Shown: positions 31,917-41,532, numbered from the stretch's first letter. The stretch: DNA of 64,000 bases from Brevibacterium sp. 'Marine' (GCF_012844365.1 NZ_CP051626.1:2232001-2296000), one strand, 5' to 3'. Notes: generated by a model not told the origin, from the letters alone. Translations and numbers: made by a program.

Positions 31917-32509
31917 CGCTTCGCACCCAGGACCTTCAGTGCGGCCTTGAGGATCACGGAGGTGCCGGCGTCAGCACCGGTCTCCTTGACGACCTCGGCG
32001 ACGACCTCCTCGGCCTGCGGTTCCTTCCACCCGAGTCCCACGAGGGCGTCGACGACCTGCTGGTTTCCGCCGCCGAAGGACAGGGTCGGTCCGGGAGCGG
32101 CAGCGGTGAGCTTCGGCAGCTTGTTCTCGAGTTCGAGGATGATGCGTGAGGCGCCCTTCTTCCCGATTCCGGGCACCCGGGTGAGCGCATTGGCGTCCTG
32201 ATTCGTGATCGCGGCAGCGAGCTCGTCGGGCCCCATCACCGACAGGATCGCCATCGCCAGGCGCGGGCCGATTCCAGAGATCGACAGCAGCACTTCGAAG
32301 GTATGGTTCTCGTCTTCGGTGGTGAAGCCGAACAGCGTCATCGAGTCTTCGCGCACCACGAGGCTGGTGACCAGTTCGATCTCGGCGCCGTGCCGGGTGC
32401 CGGCCAGGGTGTCGGGGGTGACATGGACCTTGCGGCCGACACCATAGGTGAGAACGACGAGGTGGTCAGCTGCGATCCGATGCACCGTACCGCTGAGGAA
32501 ACTGATCAC
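31913..32509 (-). CDS. ruvA: Holliday junction-binding protein RuvA
   Basis: Tetrameric junction-binding subunit that loads RuvB. The 198 residues start [19 protein letters not shown], an OB fold, followed by two helix-hairpin-helix motifs ([16 protein letters not shown] and [19 protein letters not shown]) and a C-terminal RuvB-binding domain ([18 protein letters not shown]). Lies 64 bases after ruvC and overlaps ruvB by four. Confidence 0.96.
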   Translation of the reverse strand: MISFLSGTVHRIAADHLVVLTYGVGRKVHVTPDTLAGTRHGAEIELVTSLVVREDSMTLFGFTTEDENHTFEVLLSISGIGPRLAMAILSVMGPDELAAAITNQDANALTRVPGIGKKGASRIILELENKLPKLTAAAPGPTLSFGGGNQQVVDALVGLGWKEPQAEEVVAEVVKETGADAGTSVILKAALKVLGAKR

Positions 32510-32573
32510 GGACAGCCTTTCTTAGGGGAACACGTGTACGAATCCAGGTTAGCAGGCGCCCTCTGCCCCATGC

Positions 32574-33170
32574 TCACTTGGCGCGCCGCATGGCCTCGGC
32601 CCACTGCTGCTGAGCCTTCGTCAGTCCGCTGCCCTGCCGACCGCCGGACTTGCGTTCGGTGAGGTCCTTGTTCTTCCCCGGCGTCGATTGGGCCGCCAGC
32701 GCCCCGCGCCAGGAATGGCAGATCGCGATCGCCAGGGCGTCGGCGGCGTCGGCGGGCTTCGGCGGCGCCTCGAGCCCGAGGATCCGTGTCACCATCGAGG
32801 TGACCTGCTTCTTGTCCGCACGTCCCGAACCGGTGATCGCGGCCTTGACCTCGGACGGGGTGTGCATGGCCACGGGCAGTCCGCGGCGGGCGGCCAGCCC
32901 CATCGTCAGTCCCGATGCCTGGGCGGTGCCCATGATCGTGGACACATCATTGCGGGCGAAGACGCGTTCGATGGCGACGACATCGGGACGATACGTGTCC
33001 AACCAGGTGTCGAACGCCTCGGCGATGGCACCGAGTCGCAGGTCGACGGAATCGGCCGAGGGAGTCCGCAGGACGTCGACGGCGACCATCGTCGCCTTCC
33101 GGGCGGGCAGGGTGTCGATGACACCGAGCCCGCACCGGGTCAGTCCGGGGTCAACACCGAGGATGCGCAT
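32574..33170 (-). CDS. ruvC: Crossover junction endodeoxyribonuclease RuvC
   Basis: Resolves Holliday junctions. The RNase H-like fold begins [13 protein letters not shown], with the first catalytic Asp at residue 7. The catalytic Glu is in [12 protein letters not shown], and the last acids in [15 protein letters not shown]. 198 residues with a basic Gln-rich tail. Its start overlaps the yebC stop by one base. Confidence 0.96.
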   Translation of the reverse strand: MRILGVDPGLTRCGLGVIDTLPARKATMVAVDVLRTPSADSVDLRLGAIAEAFDTWLDTYRPDVVAIERVFARNDVSTIMGTAQASGLTMGLAARRGLPVAMHTPSEVKAAITGSGRADKKQVTSMVTRILGLEAPPKPADAADALAIAICHSWRGALAAQSTPGKNKDLTERKSGGRQGSGLTKAQQQWAEAMRRAK

Positions 33171-33922
33171 CAGGCATCGAGTTCGGCGAGGACCTCATCG
33201 CTGACATCGGCGTTCGAGTAGACGTTCTGCACCTCGTCGCTGTCTTCGAGCGCGTCGATGAGGGAGAAGACCTTCCGCGCGGTCTCCGCGTCGAGGCTGA
33301 CCTCGAGCTCGGGCACGAAGGAGGCTTCGGCCGAGTCGTAGTCGATCCCGGCGTCGACGAGCGCGGTGCGCACGGCCACGAGGTCGGTGGCCTCGCAGAT
33401 GATCTCGAACTTCTCGCCGACTTCCTTGACCTCTTCGGCCCCGGCATCCATGGTCGCCAGCAGAATGGCCTCTTCGTCGGTCTCCTCGGCGCCCACGGTG
33501 ATGACGCCCTTGCGGTTGAAGTTGTACGTCACCGAACCGGGATCGGCCATCGACCCGCCGTTGCGGGTCACGGCCACGCGCACCTCGGAGGCGGCACGGT
33601 TGCGGTTGTCGGTGAGACATTCGATGAGCAGAGCCACACCGCCGGCGGCGTAGCCTTCGTACATGATCGTCTCGTAGTTGACTCCGGAGCCGTCGAGACC
33701 GCCGCCGCGCTTGACCGCGCGGGTGATGTTGTCGGCGGGCACCGAGTTCTTCTTCGCCTTCTGGATCGCATCGAACAGCGTCGGGTTGCCGTCGGGGTCG
33801 GGTCCACCGTTGCGAGCGGCAACCTCGATGTTCTTGATCAGCTTGGCAAAGAGTTTGCCGCGCTTGGCATCGATGGCAGCCTTCTTGTGTTTAGTCGTTG
33901 CCCATTTGGAATGACCTGACAC
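33170..33922 (-). CDS. yebC: YebC/TACO1 family protein
   Basis: Conserved 250-residue protein that begins [22 protein letters not shown], the family signature. Members were described as DNA-binding regulators (PmpR), and recently as ribosome-associated factors easing difficult peptide stretches. It heads the yebC-ruvC-ruvA-ruvB operon, as in many bacteria. The ATG at 33922 is preceded by GGAAGGAACACC. Confidence 0.94.
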   Translation of the reverse strand: MSGHSKWATTKHKKAAIDAKRGKLFAKLIKNIEVAARNGGPDPDGNPTLFDAIQKAKKNSVPADNITRAVKRGGGLDGSGVNYETIMYEGYAAGGVALLIECLTDNRNRAASEVRVAVTRNGGSMADPGSVTYNFNRKGVITVGAEETDEEAILLATMDAGAEEVKEVGEKFEIICEATDLVAVRTALVDAGIDYDSAEASFVPELEVSLDAETARKVFSLIDALEDSDEVQNVYSNADVSDEVLAELDA

Positions 33923-33953
33923 TGGTGTTCCTTCCTGTAGTTACAGCCTCTCA

Positions 33954-33959
33954 ATTCTA
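33954..33959 (-). promoter_or_regulatory. Likely -10 element of the yebC-ruvCAB operon
   Basis: TAGAAT within TATAGAAT on the minus strand, 31 bases upstream of the yebC ATG. A 12-base palindrome (CTGTA, 2 bases, TACAG) lies at 33935-33946 between it and the ribosome binding site. No clear -35. Confidence 0.35.
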
Positions 33960-34035
33960 TACGCTGATCGCCCGGACCCATGCAGACGACCGGAGGCGAT
34001 TCCGTGCGGACTCGCCTCGGTGCGCAGTTGCGAGT

Positions 34036-34515
34036 TCAGTCGATGACCAGCGGCACGTCGGGAACGGACCCGGCGGTGGCCAGGTCGATGAGGCCGAGCA
34101 GATTCTTCGGATAGATCGTCTCCGTCGTGGCCAGGAGCTCCTCCCGGGTCCACCAGCGGAATTCGAGCAGGCTGCGTTTCTCGATGTCCGTCCAGACCGC
34201 GTCTTCGAGTTCGATGTCCTCGGTGGTGCGGAAGGCGAAATAGGTTTCGACCTGGCGCAGTGACTTCTCCGTGAATTCGAAGACCTCGTCACGGGTGGCC
34301 AAGGGGCCGATGAGTTCGTGGGGTTCGCATTCGATCCCGGTCTCCTCCGCCAGTTCCCGGGCCGCCGTCTGCGCGGCCGATTCACCGAGTTCGGAACCTC
34401 CGCCGCAGGTCATCCACCATTGGTGACTGGGTGTCAGCAGGTCCTGGGCCCTGATCAGGAGAACCTCGTCGCGCTCATTGAGTAAAACGACCCGTGAGGC
34501 TTTACGAGGTTTCAT
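34036..34515 (-). CDS. Nudix hydrolase
   Basis: Hydrolyses a nucleoside diphosphate linked to another group; the substrate is unknown. The ATG at 34515 (TGGAG upstream) gives 159 residues. The Nudix box is complete at residues 39-61 (GGSELGESAAQTAARELAEE and TGI), fitting Gx5Ex7REUxEExGU. Stands between yebC and the S9 peptidase, about 130 bases from the latter. Confidence 0.9.
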   Translation of the reverse strand: MKPRKASRVVLLNERDEVLLIRAQDLLTPSHQWWMTCGGGSELGESAAQTAARELAEETGIECEPHELIGPLATRDEVFEFTEKSLRQVETYFAFRTTEDIELEDAVWTDIEKRSLLEFRWWTREELLATTETIYPKNLLGLIDLATAGSVPDVPLVID

Positions 34516-34645
34516 GTTTCTCCAGTGGTCGGCGGCGAAGGGAGGCAAGTGTTTGCAGAATAATGACGCTGGGGGATTTCGGCAAGAGCACGACAGCGGC
34601 CCAGAGAACGATATCGGCTCTGCGCGTTCCCCACCAACTCGACGC

Positions 34646-36688
34646 TCATGAGGCGGAGTCGGCCGCGGAGGCGGCACCAGGATCAGCCGCGTCCGAGCGA
34701 TGTCGCTCGCCCTCCGGCTGGGTCCGAATCCCGCCGCTGAAGTGCCGATCCCACCAGTCGAGGATGGCTTCGAAGCGCTGCCTGCGGTGGCGGGGCTGCC
34801 CGGCCCGGGAGAGTTCGTGGTTCTCGCCGGGGAAGATGAGCATCTCGGTGTCGACTCCGGCCCGCTGCAGGGCAGCGTAGTACTGCTGGGCCTGTTCCAG
34901 CGGGCAGCGCAGATCGAGTTCCGAGTGCATCACCAGGGTCGGTGTGCCGACCTGCGGGGCGTGAGCCAGGGGTGATTGGGCGGCGATGGCCTCTCGGCTG
35001 CGGCCTGTGTACTCCTCGGTGAAGAAGCGCCCGATGTCGGAGGTCCCGACGAAGCTGTCGGGATCGAGGTAGCCGCGTTCGACGATAGCTGCGCGGAAGC
35101 GATGGTCCGCGGCGATCGTCATGGCTGTGAGATATCCCCCATACGATCCGCCCTGGATGCCCAGCCGGCTGCGGTCGAGGGTGGGATCGGAGTCGAGGGC
35201 GTGGTCGAGGACGGCGAGCACATCGGCCATCGCCGGTGCCGCCATATCGCCTTGGACAGCGGTCCCCCAGCTGCGGGTGCGGCCGCCGGATCCGCGCGGG
35301 TTCGAATACACGACGGCATATCCTGCGGAGGTGAGCACCTGGGTCTCGTCGAACCACGAATGGGTGTACTGGGCGAAGGGCCCGCCGTGGATGTTGAGGA
35401 TGACGGGGAAGGGTCCCTCCCCGTGCGGTTTGGCCAGCCAGCCGGTGATCGTCCCGGAAACGCCTGGCACCCGCAGCACCTGGGGTTCGACGGAGTTCGC
35501 CGGTGCCGGATGCTCCTTGACGATGACCGTCTCACCCATCACCGAGGCGGCCCCGGAGTCCGCGCGAGCGTCGAGACTGATCCGGCCGAGGACGGCCGGA
35601 GAGCGTGGAGTCGATCCGGTGAAGACGAGGGTCTCCTCGTCGAGGTCGAAGCCGTTGACGGCGGTGGTGTCGTCGGTGAGGAATTCGAGGTCGTCGAGAG
35701 CGACCTGCGCGGCGTCGAGGCCGATGCGGACGATTCGGGTGGCTCCGTCGGTGTCGACGGCGGCGACGACCGCTCCCCCGTAGATCTGAGGCCGGATCGG
35801 TGCCAGGGCCACGGTCTCCGGGTCGGTCAGCCGCGTCGTGGAGCCGGTCGTCATGTCGTGGAGGAAGAGACCGGGCATCTGCCCGACGAAGTCGAGTTCG
35901 TCCCGGCTCAGCGCGTTGCCGAGCAGCAGCACCCGTTCGGTGTCGATCCACACATGCAGACTCAGGCTCATCGGCGGCAGGTCGAGCGGGTGCGACTCCT
36001 CGCGGCCGAGCAGCCACACGGTGCTGCGCAGGTCGGGTCGCCCGCGATCGGGTTCGGCCGCGGCGATCACGCTCGCCCAGTGCCCGCCCGGGGAGAATCG
36101 CGGATCGTGGACGTCGGTGTCCGGGGTGGTCAGCAGCGTCGACAGCGGGACTTCGGAGGCTCCGCGCAGGCCGACGGTGCCGATCCCGGGTTCGGCGAGG
36201 TCGACGAGGAAGGCACGGGCCGGACGGTCGTTCGTGTAGCCGAGTCCGTTGGCCAGGTAGGACGCCGTGGTGATTCGACGTGGTGCCTCTTCGGCCGCCG
36301 GAACGGCATCGTCGAGTCCGTAGCGGCCTGGTTCGGCGACACGGGCGACGTAGAGCGCCCTGGCGCGGGAGTCGTCGAGAGCGAATTCGGCCACCCCGAG
36401 GTGGTTGTCCGTGATCTGGTGTGCCGTCTCCAGGCTGTCGCCGGCGAAGAGCTGCGGGGCGGCCTTCTTCTCCGCGCTCAGATATCCCGACCAGTTCGGG
36501 CCGCACTGCGGGTTCGAATCCGACCAGGAGTGTGTCAGCCGTCTGGAGCGGTCGGCATCCAGGGAGAACAGCTGGGCGAGGTAGCTGTTGGTCTCGAGGT
36601 CGGGTCGCCGGATCGTGATGACGGTGTCGCTGCCGCGCAGCATGGGCGAGGAGTACTCGGCGAGAGTGCCGAGGTCTTCAGGATTCAT
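34646..36688 (-). CDS. S9 family peptidase (acylaminoacyl-peptidase-like)
   Basis: Serine oligopeptidase of 680 residues. A beta-propeller N-terminal region (about 1-410) precedes an alpha/beta-hydrolase domain. The nucleophile Ser is in GIQGGSYGGYLTAM (GxSxGG), the Asp in MHSELDLRCPLEQ and the His in PGENHELSR. No signal peptide, so cytoplasmic. I use the second ATG (36688), nine bases after AAAAGGA, rather than the ATG at 36697. Overlaps the HIT gene end by a few bases, so probably co-transcribed with thrS and HIT. Confidence 0.9.
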   Translation of the reverse strand: MNPEDLGTLAEYSSPMLRGSDTVITIRRPDLETNSYLAQLFSLDADRSRRLTHSWSDSNPQCGPNWSGYLSAEKKAAPQLFAGDSLETAHQITDNHLGVAEFALDDSRARALYVARVAEPGRYGLDDAVPAAEEAPRRITTASYLANGLGYTNDRPARAFLVDLAEPGIGTVGLRGASEVPLSTLLTTPDTDVHDPRFSPGGHWASVIAAAEPDRGRPDLRSTVWLLGREESHPLDLPPMSLSLHVWIDTERVLLLGNALSRDELDFVGQMPGLFLHDMTTGSTTRLTDPETVALAPIRPQIYGGAVVAAVDTDGATRIVRIGLDAAQVALDDLEFLTDDTTAVNGFDLDEETLVFTGSTPRSPAVLGRISLDARADSGAASVMGETVIVKEHPAPANSVEPQVLRVPGVSGTITGWLAKPHGEGPFPVILNIHGGPFAQYTHSWFDETQVLTSAGYAVVYSNPRGSGGRTRSWGTAVQGDMAAPAMADVLAVLDHALDSDPTLDRSRLGIQGGSYGGYLTAMTIAADHRFRAAIVERGYLDPDSFVGTSDIGRFFTEEYTGRSREAIAAQSPLAHAPQVGTPTLVMHSELDLRCPLEQAQQYYAALQRAGVDTEMLIFPGENHELSRAGQPRHRRQRFEAILDWWDRHFSGGIRTQPEGERHRSDAADPGAASAADSAS

Positions 36689-37290
36689 CTGTTCCATTCC
36701 TTTTGCAGCCGTGCCTGCACATCGGCGTGCACCTGCGGCAGGGCCTTGGTCTGAGCGATCACGGGCAGGAAGTTCGCGTCTCCGCCCCAGCGCGGGACGA
36801 CGTGCTGGTGCAGGTGGGCGGCGATTCCCGCGCCGGCCACCGGTCCCTGGTTCATGCCCAGGTTGAAACCGTGGGGTCCGGACACGGCCCGGATGACGCG
36901 CATCGCCTTCTGCGTGAATTCGGCGAGTTCGACGGTCTCGTCGTGGCTCAGGTCCGTGTAGTCGGCGACGTGACGGTAGGGGCAGATGAGCAGATGGCCC
37001 GGGTTGTACGGGTAGAGGTTGAGCACCGCGTACACGTGCTGACCGCGGGCGACGATGAGACCGTCCGCGTCGGTCTTCGACGGTGCCGTGCAGAACGGGC
37101 ATTCGTCGGCTCGATCGTCCTTGGGTTTGTCCTGACCGTCGATGTAGACCATCCGGTGCGGGGTCCACAGTCGTTGGAATCCGTCGGGTTCCCCGGGGAA
37201 CCCCGCGGCAGCCTCGGGGTAGGCAATCCCTTCACCGAGGCGGCCGCCCGAGTTCTCCTGAGCGGTTCGGTCGTCGTCGCCTCCGCTCAT
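36685..37290 (-). CDS. HIT family protein (Ap4A phosphorylase-like)
   Basis: Nucleotide hydrolase or transferase of 201 residues. The histidine triad HLHQH is at 159-163, with CPFC at 64-67 and [19 protein letters not shown]. The layout matches the mycobacterial HIT protein next to thrS, characterised as Ap4A phosphorylase (Rv2613c, from memory). Overlaps the thrS stop by four bases. Synthetases make Ap4A as a side product, so the pairing with thrS is sensible. Confidence 0.9.
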   Translation of the reverse strand: MSGGDDDRTAQENSGGRLGEGIAYPEAAAGFPGEPDGFQRLWTPHRMVYIDGQDKPKDDRADECPFCTAPSKTDADGLIVARGQHVYAVLNLYPYNPGHLLICPYRHVADYTDLSHDETVELAEFTQKAMRVIRAVSGPHGFNLGMNQGPVAGAGIAAHLHQHVVPRWGGDANFLPVIAQTKALPQVHADVQARLQKEWNR

Positions 37291-39293
37291 ACCTGAGCCT
37301 TGGTCTCGATCGTGTCGAGGATCCGTCGCACCGCCTCGGCGACGGGCACGCCGTTCTCCTGTTCACCGCTGCGGAAGCGGAAGGACACGGCCCCGGCGTC
37401 GCGGTCCTCTCCTCCGGCGATGAGGGTGAAGGGCACCTTCGACTTCGACGCATTGCGGATCTTCTTCGGGAACCGATCGTCGCTGTCGTCGAGCTCCACC
37501 CGGACTCCGGACCTGCGCAGCTGGTCGGCCACCTCGGCGAGGTAGTCGTTGAACTCATCGGCCACGGGGATGCAGGTCACCTGCACGGGCGCCAGCCACA
37601 CGGGGAAGGCGCCGGCGTAATGCTCGGTGAGCACGCCGAGGAAGCGTTCGATGGAACCGAACTTCGCGGAGTGGATCATCACCGGCTGTTTGCGGGAGCC
37701 GTCGGCGGCGACGTATTCGAGTCCGAAGCGCTCGGGCTGATTGAAGTCGAGCTGGACGGTCGACATCTGCCAGGTGCGGCCGATGGCGTCACGGGCCTGG
37801 ACGGAGATCTTCGGGCCGTAGAAGGCCGCGCCGCCCGGGTCGGGAACGAGTTCGAGTCCCGTCTCCTGGGCGACCTCCTCGAGCACGCTGGTGGCTTCGG
37901 CCCACTGTTCGTCGGAGCCGATGAACTTATCCGCCTTCTTCCCGTCCTCGTCACGGGTGGAGAGCTCGAGGTAGAAGTCGTCGAGGCCGAAGTCGCGCAG
38001 GAGGCTGAGCACGAAGTTCAGCAGATGGCGGATCTCCTTCCCTGCATCTTCCTGGGCGACGTAGGAGTGCGAATCGTCCTGAGTCAGTGCGCGAACGCGG
38101 GTGAGGCCGTGGATGACACCCGAGGCCTCATCGCGGTAGACGGTGCCGAACTCGAACAGGCGCAGCGGAAGGTCGCGATAGGACCGGCCCCGGGACCGGT
38201 AGATGAGGTTGTGCATCGGGCAGTTCATGGCCTTGAGCCGGTAGGGTGTGCCCTCCTTGACGACCTGGCCGGACTCGTCGCGTATCTCGTCGACCGACAT
38301 CGCCGGGAACATGTTCTCGCCGTAGTAAGGCAGATGTCCTGACGTGTAGTAGAGGGTCTCTTTCGAGATGTGCGGCGTGCCGACGTATTCGAAGCCCTCA
38401 GCGATGTGACGGGCGCGGACGTAGTCCTCCATCTCCCGTTTGATGACCCCGCCCTTGGGGTGGAAGACGGGCAGACCGGAGCCGAGCTCCTCGGGGAAGG
38501 AGAACAGGTCCATTTCGGCGCCGAGCTTGCGATGGTCGCGACGTTCGGCTTCGGCAATGCGGTCCTGATAGGCCTTGAGGTCGTCCTTCGAAGCCCAGGC
38601 GGTGCCGTAGACGCGCTGCAGGCTCGCATTCGCCTGGTCGCCGCGCCAGTAGGCGGCCGAGGATCGGGTGATGGCGAAGCCGTTGCCGATGAGCTTGGTG
38701 TTGGGCAGATGGGGACCGCGGCACAGGTCCTGCCACACGACTTCGCCCTTGCGGTCGACGTTCTCGTAGACGGTGAGTTCACCGCCGCCGACCTCCACGG
38801 AGGTCTCTTCGTCGCCGCCTTTGCCTTTGTCGTCGATGAGTTCGAGCTTGAACGGCTCGTTCGCCATCCGCTCCCGTGCCTCGTCCTCGGTGACGACGAC
38901 GCGGTTGAAGGTCTGGCCGGACTTGACGATCTGGGCGGCCTTCTTCTGAATCGCCTTGAGGTCCTCAGGAGTGAAGGGCTCGGCGGCGTCGAAGTCGAAG
39001 TAGTAGCCGTCGGTGATGTAGGGACCGATGCCGAGCTTGGTCCCGGGGAAGAGCTCCTGGACGGCCTGAGCGGTGACGTGACCCGTCGAGTGGCGCAGGA
39101 TATCGAGTCCGGCATCGGAGTCGATGGTGATCGGGGCGATCCGATCCCCTGACTGCAGCTCGCGGCTGAGGTCGGCGGGTTCGCCGTTCAGCCACATGGC
39201 AACGACCGTGCGGTCGGTGGAGAAGATCTCCGTTCCGGTCAGCCCCTCTGTGAAAGGAATGCTTTCGCCCGCGCAGTCAATGCTGTCTGCCAC
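37287..39293 (-). CDS. thrS: Threonyl-tRNA synthetase
   Basis: Class II synthetase with TGS, editing, catalytic and anticodon domains. [19 protein letters not shown] opens the editing region. The zinc ligands appear in [13 protein letters not shown] and [13 protein letters not shown], and motif 2 in [15 protein letters not shown] prefer the GTG at 39293, with GGAG seven bases upstream, for 668 residues. The ATG at 39320 would add nine residues but lacks a binding site. Heads the thrS-HIT-S9 run. Confidence 0.93.
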   Translation of the reverse strand: MADSIDCAGESIPFTEGLTGTEIFSTDRTVVAMWLNGEPADLSRELQSGDRIAPITIDSDAGLDILRHSTGHVTAQAVQELFPGTKLGIGPYITDGYYFDFDAAEPFTPEDLKAIQKKAAQIVKSGQTFNRVVVTEDEARERMANEPFKLELIDDKGKGGDEETSVEVGGGELTVYENVDRKGEVVWQDLCRGPHLPNTKLIGNGFAITRSSAAYWRGDQANASLQRVYGTAWASKDDLKAYQDRIAEAERRDHRKLGAEMDLFSFPEELGSGLPVFHPKGGVIKREMEDYVRARHIAEGFEYVGTPHISKETLYYTSGHLPYYGENMFPAMSVDEIRDESGQVVKEGTPYRLKAMNCPMHNLIYRSRGRSYRDLPLRLFEFGTVYRDEASGVIHGLTRVRALTQDDSHSYVAQEDAGKEIRHLLNFVLSLLRDFGLDDFYLELSTRDEDGKKADKFIGSDEQWAEATSVLEEVAQETGLELVPDPGGAAFYGPKISVQARDAIGRTWQMSTVQLDFNQPERFGLEYVAADGSRKQPVMIHSAKFGSIERFLGVLTEHYAGAFPVWLAPVQVTCIPVADEFNDYLAEVADQLRRSGVRVELDDSDDRFPKKIRNASKSKVPFTLIAGGEDRDAGAVSFRFRSGEQENGVPVAEAVRRILDTIETKAQV

Positions 39294-39450
39294 TGATTTC
39301 TCCGTTCGTTCCGTGTTCATTCGAGCAGCCCGTTCGGTGGGCGACTCACCCTCAGATTCTAGTACCAATTCGGTTGCGACAAATCAGTTGGGTGACAGTC
39401 CGAAGACTGCCACCCATACTGAGTCCGGTGAACCCTGTGCCCGGGGGCGT

Positions 39451-39469
39451 CAGGGCCGCATGGGCCCTG
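39451..39469 (-). terminator. Hairpin downstream of the DUF4190/DUF4352 gene
   Basis: Perfect 7-bp stem CAGGGCC/GGCCCTG around GCATG, 20 bases past the stop at 39490. No T tract. It separates this gene from thrS. Confidence 0.4.
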
Positions 39470-39489
39470 TCACCTCGGGAAACAGAGTG

Positions 39490-40794
39490 TCACTGCTTGT
39501 AGAACTCGAAGTCCTTGCCCTTGCCGAGGTCGTCGACGAGTTCGAGCTTGAGGTGCATCCCATCGATTTCGGCCTTGGGGACAGCGAAGGCGAATTCATA
39601 GGTCGTTTCGCCGCCGGCGGGAACCGGATCGGTGAAGGCCAGGGAGCCCTTGTAGTTTCCGCCGTCGAAAACGTCGTCGTATTCCGTGCTGCCGCCGTTG
39701 TTGGCGGACAGGTTCGTGAGAGTCATCTCCAGGTCGGAACTCGAGTTGTTCTTCACGGTCATCGTCACGATCGCGATCTCACCATTGGTCGATTCAGCGC
39801 CTGAAGCGTACTCTCCTGCGGTGCCCTCGCGGACGTTGATCTGTGCAGTGACGTCGGTGCCGATCTCGACCTCGCCGGCCTGAGCAGGTGCGGCGCCTGC
39901 TCCATCGGAGCCATCGGAGCCCTGGCTGGGATCCTGTCCGGCCCCCTGGCTCGAATCCGGTGACGCGGAGGAGCTGGCAGCTTCTTCGGCCGCGTTGAAG
40001 ATGAAGGCACCGAACATGACGGTCGCGACGATCGCGACGATCGCGATGACGACCGAAAGAAAACCGAGGATGATGCCGGTGATGTTGAGACCTTTGTTGC
40101 TGGCCAAGCTCTTCTTGACCGCAGAAAGCCCGACGAAGCCGAAGATGATCGCTGCGATGCCGAAGATCGCGCCGATACCGAAGAAGAACGATCCGAGGAC
40201 GCCGACGATGCCGCCGATGAGGGCGAGGATGCCCCAGATGTTCTTCGACGTGTTCCCGCCGCTGCCAGACGGGTACTGACCGTAGGCGGCGTTCGGATTG
40301 GCCGGGATGAACTGATCGGAGGAACCGTCTGCACCTGCGTAGGCCGGCTGCTGACCGTACTGGTTGGCATCGTACTGCGCGTTGGCGTCATAGGGGTTCT
40401 GCCCGTACTGGTTGTCTCCGTACGGGTTCTGGTCGCCCTGACCCTGGCCGTACTGGTTGTTCGGGTCCTGACCGTACTGGTTCTGACCGTACGGGTTCTG
40501 GTCGTTCGACGCACCGTAGTTGGGCTGCGAACCGTACTGGGGAGCCTGCTGTCCGTATTGCTGCGAGCCGTCGTTGCCGCCCTGGCCGTAGTTCGGCTGC
40601 GAACCGTAGGGCTGGTTGCCCGCCGAGCCGTACTGCTGACCGGACTGCTCCGAGCCGGACTGGCCCGGCTGCTGGCCGGAATTCTGACCATTGCCGTAGT
40701 TGGGGGCATTCGGCGGCTGGTTGTTCGGGTTCTGCCCGTTGGGGTCGTTGGGCGAACCGTCACCCGAACCGTACGGGTTCTGAGGAGTAGACAT
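39490..40794 (-). CDS. Membrane protein with prion-like Gln/Asn/Tyr/Gly N-terminus, DUF4190 helices and DUF4352 tail
   Basis: Protein of 434 residues. Residues 1-180 are low complexity, dominated by Asn, Gln, Gly, Tyr and Pro in irregular repeats such as NPYGQNQYGQ. Residues about 185-262 hold two to three transmembrane helices of DUF4190 type. After an Ala/Ser/Asp-rich linker (about 270-300), a beta-rich DUF4352 domain ends the chain, probably outside the cell. GGAG precedes the ATG at 40794. Function unknown. The cytoplasmic repeat could mediate clustering, which is inference. Confidence 0.8.
   Translation of the reverse strand: MSTPQNPYGSGDGSPNDPNGQNPNNQPPNAPNYGNGQNSGQQPGQSGSEQSGQQYGSAGNQPYGSQPNYGQGGNDGSQQYGQQAPQYGSQPNYGASNDQNPYGQNQYGQDPNNQYGQGQGDQNPYGDNQYGQNPYDANAQYDANQYGQQPAYAGADGSSDQFIPANPNAAYGQYPSGSGGNTSKNIWGILALIGGIVGVLGSFFFGIGAIFGIAAIIFGFVGLSAVKKSLASNKGLNITGIILGFLSVVIAIVAIVATVMFGAFIFNAAEEAASSSASPDSSQGAGQDPSQGSDGSDGAGAAPAQAGEVEIGTDVTAQINVREGTAGEYASGAESTNGEIAIVTMTVKNNSSSDLEMTLTNLSANNGGSTEYDDVFDGGNYKGSLAFTDPVPAGGETTYEFAFAVPKAEIDGMHLKLELVDDLGKGKDFEFYKQ
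40255..40794 (-). repeat. Degenerate coding repeats of the QNYG-rich domain
   Basis: The DNA for residues 1-180 is built from short imperfect direct repeats, most visible on the plus strand as recurring CCGTACTGGTT and CCGTACGGGTTCTG blocks. Such tracts are prone to slippage, so length differences between strains are likely. Confidence 0.6.
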
Positions 40795-41117
40795 AGGTGC
40801 TCCGAAGTCATCGTCGTTTAGTACAACACCTAGCGTACTAGCAAACCCCTTTGTTACCGCATGCTGACCGCGTTTCAGTCCTGGAACATAGTGAACGAAA
40901 CGCACACTATCCACATCAGGACCATGAACCTCGGGAGCCACTGCCTCGCCGCGCCCACCATCGTGCTTCCCCGCCGCTGGCGGCCGCAGCCATACTTCGC
41001 GGGTTCAGCCCAGCTTAGAGTGAACAGCCCTGTTTCAAACATGGGCTATTCACCCAAAAGTGAGCTATTGCGAAAAAAGCGCCTCATAGACAGACGCCTG
41101 CGCGAGCGTGAATGCAC
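40795..41117. other. Intergenic region of about 320 bases with a long dyad, no gene seen
   Basis: No open frame here has coding character. Close to 40.82 kb the minus strand has a possible promoter for the DUF4190 gene (TTTGCT, 16 bases, TACTAA). Farther right, 41020-41053 holds a near-perfect dyad: an 11-bp arm GTGAACAGCCC, its partner GGGCTATTCAC with one G-T mismatch, and a centre TGTTTCAAACA that is itself palindromic. A weaker 6-bp repeat ATAGTG/CACTAT lies at 40888-40910. Confidence 0.5.
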
Positions 41118-41146
41118 GAAGCCCCGAGTGGATCACTCGGGGCTTC
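41107..41146 (-). terminator. Terminator of the tRNA operon with the CGTGCATTCACG tail
   Basis: Perfect 13-bp stem at 41118-41146 (AAGCCCCGAGTG paired to CACTCGGGGCTT, plus one G-C pair), loop GAT, five bases beyond the last tRNA. It is followed by CGTGCATTCACG (41118-41107), identical to the sequence after the rpsD hairpin, and not by a T tract. Confidence 0.75.
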
Positions 41147-41151
41147 TTCTG

Positions 41152-41223
41152 TGCGCGATACTGGGATCGAACCAGTGACCTCTTCCGTGTCAGGGAAGCG
41201 CGCTACCGCTGCGCCAATCGCGC
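41152..41223 (-). tRNA. tRNA-Val (GAC anticodon)
   Basis: Cloverleaf on the minus strand: acceptor GCGCGAT/ATCGCGC with discriminator A, anticodon stem CTTCC/GGAAG with loop CTGACAC giving GAC, and T arm CTGG-TTCGATC-CCAG. No encoded CCA. Last of four tRNAs. Its body is almost identical to the neighbouring tRNA-Val(CAC) outside the anticodon loop. Confidence 0.95.
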
Positions 41224-41260
41224 TCTATTCATTTGTTGCACCGGAACCCGAGGGTCCCTG

Positions 41261-41332
41261 TGCGCGATACTGGGATCGAACCAGTGACCTCTTCCGTGTG
41301 AAGGAAGCGCGCTACCGCTGCGCCAATCGCGC
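41261..41332 (-). tRNA. tRNA-Val (CAC anticodon)
   Basis: Same acceptor, D and T arms as the adjacent tRNA-Val, but with anticodon loop TTCACAC giving CAC. The pair looks like a tandem duplication followed by anticodon change. It reads the GTG codon, abundant in this GC-rich genome. Confidence 0.95.
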
Positions 41333-41362
41333 TGGTCAACCGACATTCCTGCCGGTCATCCG

Positions 41363-41433
41363 AGGTGGCGACGGGATTCGAACCCGTGTATACGGCTTTG
41401 CAGGCCGCTGCCTCGCCTCTCGGCCACGCCACC
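41363..41433 (-). tRNA. tRNA-Cys (GCA anticodon)
   Basis: Acceptor GGTGGCG/CGCCACC with discriminator T (usual for tRNA-Cys), anticodon loop CTGCAAA giving GCA, and T arm with GGTTCGAATCC. No encoded CCA. Confidence 0.94.
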
Positions 41434-41459
41434 GCCAAGGCAGTGCCATGACGCCTCCG

Positions 41460-41532
41460 AGCGGATGACGGGACTCGAACCCGCGACCCTCACCTTGGCA
41501 AGGTGATGCTCTACCAACTGAGCCACATCCGC
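41460..41532 (-). tRNA. tRNA-Gly (GCC anticodon)
   Basis: Acceptor GCGGATG/CATCCGC with discriminator T, anticodon stem CACCT/AGGTG with loop TGCCA region giving GCC, and T arm with GGTTCGAGTCC. First gene of the tRNA operon, about 30 bases after the predicted transcription start. Confidence 0.94.

Noticed and set aside
36689..37169. Extended N-terminus for the S9 peptidase across the HIT gene
   Set aside because: The HIT gene has a certain histidine triad in its own frame; the extension is Arg/Pro-rich shadow sequence.
41112..41468. Open frames across the tRNA cluster
   Set aside because: They read through four well-formed tRNA genes and their repeats, so are not coding.
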